A stretch of 64,000 nucleotides of DNA, from contig NBAY01000067.1 of the NCBI GenBank assembly GCA_002794775.1, positions 124,001 to 188,000 of the forward strand, given 5' to 3'. Position 1 is the first letter of the stretch; every line of letters begins with the position of its first letter. Below, in pieces: positions 57,359 to 64,000 of the stretch. A program made the position numbers and the translations under genes. The stretch comes from Porodaedalea pini. Lineage: Eukaryota > Basidiomycota > Agaricomycetes > Hymenochaetales > Hymenochaetaceae. Under the pieces are notes generated by a model that saw only the letters and a list, made by a program, of their open reading frames with translations, was not told the origin of the DNA and searched no databases.

Positions 57359-59208
57359 TCAGATTGTCATGCCAAGGTTGACATGGACTGCCTTGACAGC
57401 GGTGTAGCTGTAGATGAGCATAACATTAGCTTGACGCAGCAGTGGGACTCTGAAGAAAACTGACTTCGCCAACGCGTACTCGCCATTCTCGCGGCCTATC
57501 CCTGACTGCTTGTAGCCGCCGAACGGAATCTGGGTGTTAGTGCTATTTGTGCAGTTGATCCATGCAGTACCAGCCTGCAGACGATGAGCGACACGCAATG
57601 CGCGATCAATATTCTTGCTGAAGACAGAGGCGGCGAGACCATAGTGGGTGTCGTTCGCCTGCCTAATGGCGTCGTCCTCCGAGCTGAACTTGATCACGAC
57701 GCCGACGGGCCCGAATATCTCCTCGCGCACGATCTTCATGTCCGGGCGCGTGTTGGTGAAGATAGTGGGCTGGATGAAGTAGCCTTCCTTGCCGTGCCGG
57801 CCGCCGCCCTGGTGAAGCGTCGCACCTTCCTCCTTGCCCGAGTCGATGTAGCCCATGATGCGCTAGAGAAATATGTTAAGTTAGGGCACGGAGACAGCAG
57901 GCGAAAGGACTACGCACGTCGAACTGCAGCTGCGAGATCTGCGGGCCCTGGTAGGTGTCTTCGCCAAAGGGGTCGCCAAGTTTGAGTGACTGAGCTTTGG
58001 CCGTGAACTTCTGCAGGAACTCGTCGTAGATCTTCTCCTGCACAAATATGCGGGTACCCGCGCAACATGCCTGCCCGTGATTCCAGCTAAACAAGATGCG
58101 CGTCAGCCTATTTAAGACAACTGTTAAAGGCAACACACAAAACACCGTGAGCGGCCCAGTCGACCGCCTGGCCAATGTCAGCGTCATCAAATATGATGTT
58201 TGGACTCTTTCCGCCAAGCTCGAGAGAGACGTTCTTTAAGTTTGTCTTTGCAGAAGCCTCCATGATTTTTCGCCCAACAAGCGTGCTGCCTGTGAAAGCG
58301 ACCTTATCAATGTTAGGATGCTCGGAGATTGCAGCGCCCGCGATGTTGCCAAAGCCATTCACGATGTTGACAACGCCGGGTGGAAACCCGGCTTTCTCGA
58401 TGAGGCCAACCATGCGCAGCGCGGTTAGGGGAGTGAACTCGCTCGGCTTAAGCACAATCGTATTGCCTGTCGCAAGCGCCGGGGCCACCTTCCACGTGAA
58501 CATAAGAAGGGGGAAATTCCAAGGGATTATCTGTCCACAGACACCCATTGGCTCGTGGCGCGTATAAGCGAGCTTGGACTCGTCGGTTTCTATGACCCTG
58601 CCCTGATTTTTATCTGCCCAGCCGCCATAGTATCGTATGCACTGGATTGAGTGTGTCACATCTCCATTTTTAGCCCAGCTGAACGTCTTGCCTGTGAATC
58701 CAAGGAAAGAGTAATCATTAGGGCTGCCGTATTGAAAGCGAGACAGACGCACCGTTATCAAGTGCTTCAATTGCAGCAAGCTCGTCGTGACAATCGTCCA
58801 TAAGCGTTGCAAGCTTCATAAGTACTCTGCCGCGTTCGGCTCCAGGTACATTGAGGCCCCAGCGGGTGTCGTATGCTTCGCGCGCAGCCCTCACCGCAAG
58901 ATCAATGTCCTTCACGGTCCCCATCGAGATCGTCGTGGTCACTTTTCCGGATGCTGTGTAGAGTAAATATCAGGCGAGCATAAAGTGGGAGGATGCGCAT
59001 TGAATAATCGCACTGGGATTGACGACACTGCACAATAAAAACGAGCCATTAGCAATGTCAGAGTTGAGACTGGACGCGCTCTGACGAACTCATATGTCTC
59101 GCCGTCGACACCATCCACGGATTTTCCATTAATATAGAGACCGGTGCTGAAGGAGGTCTTCCCCTTGTAGACAGGCGTGTCGAACTCGTAAGAGAAAGTC
59201 TGTGGCAT
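57359..59208 (-). CDS. NAD(P)-dependent aldehyde dehydrogenase
   Basis: Oxidises aldehydes to acids. Start ATG 59208 ([14 protein letters not shown]). Exons give [10 protein letters not shown], then [37 protein letters not shown] and the catalytic-Glu motif [10 protein letters not shown]. The catalytic Cys lies in G-Q-A-C-C-A-G-T-R. Further on are [10 protein letters not shown] and [13 protein letters not shown]. The last intron is 57 bases, a multiple of three without stops. Spliced, the end reads [15 protein letters not shown], stop 57359. About 500 residues, as expected for cytosolic or mitochondrial class 1/2 ALDH; no targeting peptide is obvious. Confidence 0.95.
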
Positions 59209-60318
59209 GGTGGGAGGAAATGAGGAGAGGCAAGCAGCGTACTAAGCCCCGTTATAAGCTGTCGCGATCTTAGGCTCTCGTAAGTGACGCACATGGAAAA
59301 TAACCCACAAAAGCTGGAAACGGTGACATCACACAAGTGTGAATTGGAAGGACTGAAAGGTGACCTTACCTTATCCCATGATCTCCCATGATACAAGGGG
59401 ACCCAATGGGACCGAGCATAGAAGAGAGGGGTGAGAGGGCTGTGGACAAAAATATCAGGAGGAACTCCCGGCGATAACGGGAGTGCCATATCTCGTTACA
59501 GGACTGCGGAGCTCTGTGGTGCTGGTGGTCGCACTTGACTCTAGGACAGTGAAGGCGGAAATACTTGCGGAGGATCTTCAGACTTGAACCTTTTGAGTAA
59601 AAGTGGAGCACGAAGTTGCCAGACATCAAGAGAGCAAAGGTCTATGAATGAGTGACAGACGTCTTACATGTTATCTGAAATATGCGTACAGGCTAGACCG
59701 AAGCTCTGCGTATTGTGGAAGGCCAGGCGACAGAATCTCGACTTGTTCAAGGCCAGAAGTTCTTGGGGATTGATGAGTTCGACAAGTCTGATTCCTTCTT
59801 ACCTCGAGAACGGGCCTAGGACGGGTCTCGAGCGCAGCTATAGCAAATTCGTGATGACTGTAATCTTGCCATCTGAAGCTCGGCGCCATCTGTAGTATAA
59901 TAACTCAATTTCATAAACGTACCTTTTCAGCGAGGAGAGAGCGAACGTACCTATGCGACTGAAGGATGATGCCTCATGCACTTTGGACCACGCATCTAGA
60001 ACATGTTGACGAGTAATAAACTCATCAACATGGCCTGGAATGGTTGGAACTTCAATCACACTAGTAAATGACACCAAAAACACATAGTACAGACGGGAGA
60101 AGGAGCGAGGTGGCCCGAAGGCAAATAGTATTCATTCAGCTACACGATGCCGCGCGGCAGCGAGCGTGAACAAATTTTTCCGCGTCACAATTATCATCAG
60201 AGATTAGCATAAAGAAACCGTCCGCGCCTGCTCAACCAAGTCCACTCCGGACCTGTTCGACCCGCCCAGATTCACCGTCGCAAGGGATGCGAAAGACGTT
60301 GAATGCTTCGCGATATGC
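59209..60318. other. intergenic region
   Basis: Holds the ALDH promoter and the SEC61 3' side. Minus-strand open pieces at 59838-60083 and 59671-59889 could be exons of a small gene (for example V-P-T-I-P-G-H-V-D-E-F-I), but no family is recognised. Confidence 0.3.
59465..59483. promoter_or_regulatory. CTCCCG-N7-CGGGAG palindrome upstream of ALDH
   Basis: An exact 6+6 inverted repeat with a 7-base spacer lies about 260 bases upstream of the ALDH start. CCG/CGG half sites in this arrangement are the kind bound by fungal Zn2Cys6 regulators. No specific factor can be named. Confidence 0.4.
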
Positions 60319-61924
60319 TCATCCGAGGAGGTCCCCAAAAGCGGCCATCTCGGGACTGCCGGACTCACGGATGCCGATCTCCCAGTCTGCACAAAGCAGT
60401 CAGTACGGAGAATATAACAGATCAAAAGAAAAACAACGTACAGCTGTAGATGATGGTGACTGCCATTAGAATACCAGTTCCACTACCCAGCGCGCCCATT
60501 AAGTCAGCTGCGACAGAGAGTAGACCGAGGATAGCGCCGCCAAAGGCCGCCGCGGTCGGGATGACGCGCTTGAGCTCTTTGTACATCGACCCCTCGCGAT
60601 GACCAGCCATGACCATCTGCTGGTCCTTCAACTGCTTCGCGACATCACGCGGCCCAGAACCAGACACCTCGATCCATGTCTTCGAGAAGAGTGCGCAAAC
60701 ACTGATAGTAAAGATGATATAGATAGCTGTATGGATCGGATCGAGGAGCGCAGCACGCAGAGTGTGCGGGGGTGACATATAATAGGCGATACCACCCGTC
60801 GCCGCCAACTGAGGAGAGTCTTCCAGAGGCTCCCATACACCGAGAAGACGCACAAGAAGGTTTTCGGGGAAGCGAGAGGCGAGCATCTGAGATATGATGA
60901 AAACATTGGACGTAAGGGCAGATTCCAGCATGATGGGCATGTTCGATGTATAAAACAGCTTGACGGGATACGAGCCTCGCTGACCACGGAACCGGTTGCT
61001 CTTCACGGGGATCTCCAGACGGAATCCCTGAAGGTAGATCACGGCACCAAAAACAACAGCGGTCGCGACGAGGTTCATGACATTCGGGAGGCGGTCGCGC
61101 CAGAATGCCTCGCGCAGCGCACGGCCCTTGTCGTTCCACGTGAATAGGAGATGGAAAAGCGCAACGACTGCGCCCTCAAATTCTGGTCCACGACCCGTGT
61201 TAACAGTTGTGGGCGAGAATGCCTTCCAAACAATAGACTCGCAAATGTTTGTCGCGATGAACAGTGAAATACCGGAGCCGAGGCCGTAACCCTTCTGGAG
61301 GAGCTCGTCGAGGAGGATAACAATAAGTGCGGCTGCAACCAGCTGCAGAATAAGAAGAAGGCAGACACCGGGGCCAAGGGAGGAAGGCGAGCCGTAAAGA
61401 CCGGTCAGGACATACACAGTCGCCTGACCAAGCGAGATGATGAGGGCGAAGACTGCCAGCGCGACGTGTCAATCCACAAAAATCACGGAGAAACAAGAGA
61501 CGGGGAATACGCACGCTTCTGCGCGCCACCAAAGAGAGCCCGATCCTCCTTCAAGCTGAAATCCACGTCAATGAGGTTGGCGCCAGCAAGGAGCTGCATG
61601 ATCATTCCGGATGTGACGATGGGACTGATTCCAAGTTCCATAAGCGTGCCACGATTCGACGCGAGGATGACACGCATCCAGTAGAGAGGGTCGGAGGAGT
61701 CGGAGGACATGATTCCGTAGAGGGGAATTTGGGAGCACACAAGGAAGATGAGGAGGGTGACCGCCGTCCAGAGCACCTTCTGGTTGAAGGGCACCTTCCG
61801 GTCAGGCGACGACACCTCTGGAAGAATGGGCAAGAATGGCCGTACGAGATTCAGAAACCGGACTGTGAGAGATACAGTGAGTTCAGCGTCGACGATGGCA
61901 GCGACAGTACTTACAGCCGGACAT
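60319..61924 (-). CDS. SEC61: Sec61 alpha, ER protein translocon channel
   Basis: The pore subunit of the ER translocon. Start ATG 61924; a small first exon (M-S-G) is spliced to [17 protein letters not shown]. Then [69 protein letters not shown] and [14 protein letters not shown]. The last exon gives W-E-I-G-I-R-E-S-G and stops at 60319. Ten membrane segments are expected and the motifs are all present. About 475 residues, full length, with three or four short introns. Confidence 0.96.
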
Positions 61925-63102
61925 GGTGGACGACGCGAAGAAAGTGTGAGCTGCGTTGACGCGCTCGAATTCATTGACGTGTCACGTACGGCTGTTTCCG
62001 ATTTATTTCAGGCTCCGATAAACACGCGTCTGAATGACTTTGTCTCTACTACATATGCCTCATGACTTTTATTGGTCAATAACTGAAGGTTTCTCCAAAT
62101 TCAAAAGATATCCTACAAGCTACGCAGGTGAATAAGGTCCAAAATATGCACAAAGGCACAAGAGAGATAGATGAAAACCTACAGTATATCCACCAAAAGA
62201 CGGAAAAGCAAATAATCATCCGTAAATAGTCATTAATACTGTAAGGAGCTAAGCACTTGCGGTCCATATCGCCTTTCGTGTTACTTGGAAAACATGGCCA
62301 GGTTCGCTCCCTTCTTCAGTAATCGGCGAAGAAAGTCAAAGATGCGAGATATCTTTCAAGCGATTTCTCTCTTCAGACATGTATAGCAGTCCCGAGCTTT
62401 AGCTGAGAAAGACAACAAACATCTAAACATGTTTCATTCAATGAACTGAATAAAAGTAAATCCTTCAAGGAGTTCGGCAGTTTCTCCGATATTTGCGCCT
62501 CATTATAGCTCCCTCTAGTGGTAAAAGGGAAGGTACGGGCCAAATGGCGCTTCGCGAGGAAGGAAATCTCTGTTACCCTAGATACAGACATTGTTAGGTG
62601 CTTTGAGCCTTCCATTAGAGCAGTTACTCGCCCCTGAATAAGGTCAATCACTGCGTGTTGAGGCTATCTACGGAGGGGGAGCGCAGGTGTAAATAGTAAA
62701 TCTGATGTAACCTAGCGTACACTATACTAGGTAATCTAAGCTAATGCGTTCCCAGGCAAAAAAAAAACGCGCTTTTCTCATCTGTCCGACCCCAGCTCAG
62801 ATGAGCTCACGTAAATTAGACATAGATAAATTCAGATAGTCTACATTGATCTGTAAGGGGTCTTGTATATATTAACTAGTTGCATCTGAATTACGAACGG
62901 CAAGGCCGTCTAATCTCATCTGGCAGAGACATTAAAATATTATAAAGAATTACTGTATTGGGCACGAAAAATAAATACATATAAATAACACGTCAATTAT
63001 TGACGTGCTAACATCGCGTCGCGTCAAAAAAAAAGATAGAAAAATGGATACAAAAGCAATCCCCCCCGGACCACGTCATGCAGCAAGCCAGAATGAGCCC
63101 AC
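61925..63102. other. intergenic region, AT-rich to the right
   Basis: Holds the SEC61 promoter on the left. From about 62690 to 63030 it is AT-rich with short homopolymer runs. No supported gene or clear repeat structure. Confidence 0.35.
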
Positions 63103-64000
63103 ATGAATCCCCCCTCTATTGACCCCCACCTCCTCGCTCTTGACTGCGTGCGGACTACCACTTCCCAAGCCTCCCGCGCGGTCTCTGTCCCAATCGGCAC
63201 GCGCATAGCATGGCCATCTGGCCACGCGACGTCCTCTCCGCCGCCCCACAGCTCCTCTGAGTGGGGCTCAAGCTCCTCGGACATTCTCGAGGCGCTGCAG
63301 TTGCGCATCGAGCAGCTCAAGTCGCTTTCCGACGACCAGGATGCGAAGGTCGCCCGTCTTGAGGAGGCCATCAGGGTACTCAAGCGCCGGGTTGAGGATG
63401 CGGGCTTGGATGCAGATGCAGATGACGAGGGACAGCAGAAGAAGAAAAAGAAGAAAAAGAAGAAAGGGTCAGCTGCTTGTGAAAGAATTCTGACAAAACA
63501 GAAACAGACCGAGCTTACTGAGAAGGAGAGGCAAGTCCACAAGGAACTCCTGGTACGTCGTTATTACTGCTTCCGAGGAATCTTGATGGACTAATACAAA
63601 AAGAATCTGGCCGGTATTGAGCTGAAGGCACTCTCAGGAACACCGGTTGACTCACCGACCCCTTCCAATAACCTGCCGCCTGGTGAGCACCTCCTCCCTG
63701 ATGGTCATCATCTCCTTGTCCCGGACTTCAAGAAGGATGTTACGGACCCTAACAATGACCGGCTAATAGAGCAAGCCGCTCATCTCATTTTTACCCAGAA
63801 ATTGGGATCAGTAAGTAACTTTCTTGGTTTAATATATGCACTGCTAAGCTTACCCTTTTAACCGGCTATCCGTACAAGATAAGCCACAAGGAAGTCGCTT
63901 TCATGGAGCGGGATGTCCAATTTATTGCAAAGACCGCCTTTCGCAATTGGAAAGTGGCTTACATCTGCGAAACCGACGATGCAGCGAGGGAAAAGGCCGC
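63103..64000 (+). CDS. unrecognised coiled-coil, lysine-rich protein, 5' part
   Basis: The start ATG at 63103 opens a Pro/Ser-rich leader. A coiled coil follows at about residues 60-105 (I-L-E-A-L-Q-L-R-I-E-Q-L and V-A-R-L-E-E-A-I-R-V-L). Then comes an acidic D-A-D-A-D-D-E-G and a run of nine lysines with a K-x-K-Q-T-E-L tail. A 51-base intron (63553-63603) leads to N-L-A-G-I-E-L-K-A-L and P-P-G-E-H-L-L-P-D-G. A second intron (63811-63878) leads to S-H-K-E-V-A-F-M-E-R-D-V-Q-F. The gene runs out of the window. The composition and coil suggest a nuclear or transposon-linked basidiomycete family, but no function can be stated. Confidence 0.65.

Overview
The window is nuclear DNA from a filamentous basidiomycete, most likely a wood- or litter-decay Agaricomycete. 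Genes are closely packed on both strands. Nearly all are cut by short introns of about 45-100 bases with GTRNGY donors and CTNAC-like branch sites. The gene set (ATG7, HSP60, SEC61, mitochondrial uL14, RPP1, hexokinase, secreted S10 carboxypeptidases, a GH92 mannosidase, Dal5-type transporters) is typical of such fungi. Genus and species cannot be fixed from the sequence alone.

Layout. 1-2450 is an AT-rich repeat nest: two diverged copies of one element, a palindrome, a 105-base hairpin and a 48-base tandem array of hairpins. 2841-4516 (minus) and 10678-13121 (plus) are two unrecognised genes that share a twice-repeated D-L-P-G-x-G-R motif; they flank a large low-complexity gene with one membrane segment (5937-10321). 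Hexokinase (13707-16441, minus) is divergent from an S10 carboxypeptidase (16890-19324), and a second S10 enzyme follows (20132-22771). Three tandem copies of a Dal5/ACS-type MFS transporter lie on the minus strand (22860-31829); the middle copy has a one-base frameshift near its start. The last copy is divergent from a GH92 alpha-mannosidase (32374-36101). Then come a degenerate tRNA-like element (about 36603), mitochondrial uL14 (37023-37526), a membrane-anchored pepsin-like protease (38377-40390) and HSP60 (41204-43188) with a perfect heat-shock element upstream.

43504-48541 (minus) is the most unusual part. It is one AT-rich gene made of about 12-13 alternating pairs of a long exon and a short exon. 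Each exon pair encodes a diverged copy of the same module, and nearly all introns are in phase 1. I do not recognise the module. To the right are RPP1 (49190-49951), ATG7 (51970-54604), an aldehyde dehydrogenase (57359-59208), SEC61 alpha (60319-61924) and the 5' part of an unrecognised coiled-coil, lysine-rich gene (63103 to the window end).

How the genes may work together. The two carboxypeptidases, the aspartic protease, the GH92 mannosidase and the peptide/organic-anion type transporters would together suit scavenging of extracellular glycoprotein. This is inference from co-location only. ATG7, HSP60, SEC61, uL14m and RPP1 are housekeeping genes. Gene ends given for spliced genes run from start to stop codon; internal exon borders were placed by eye.
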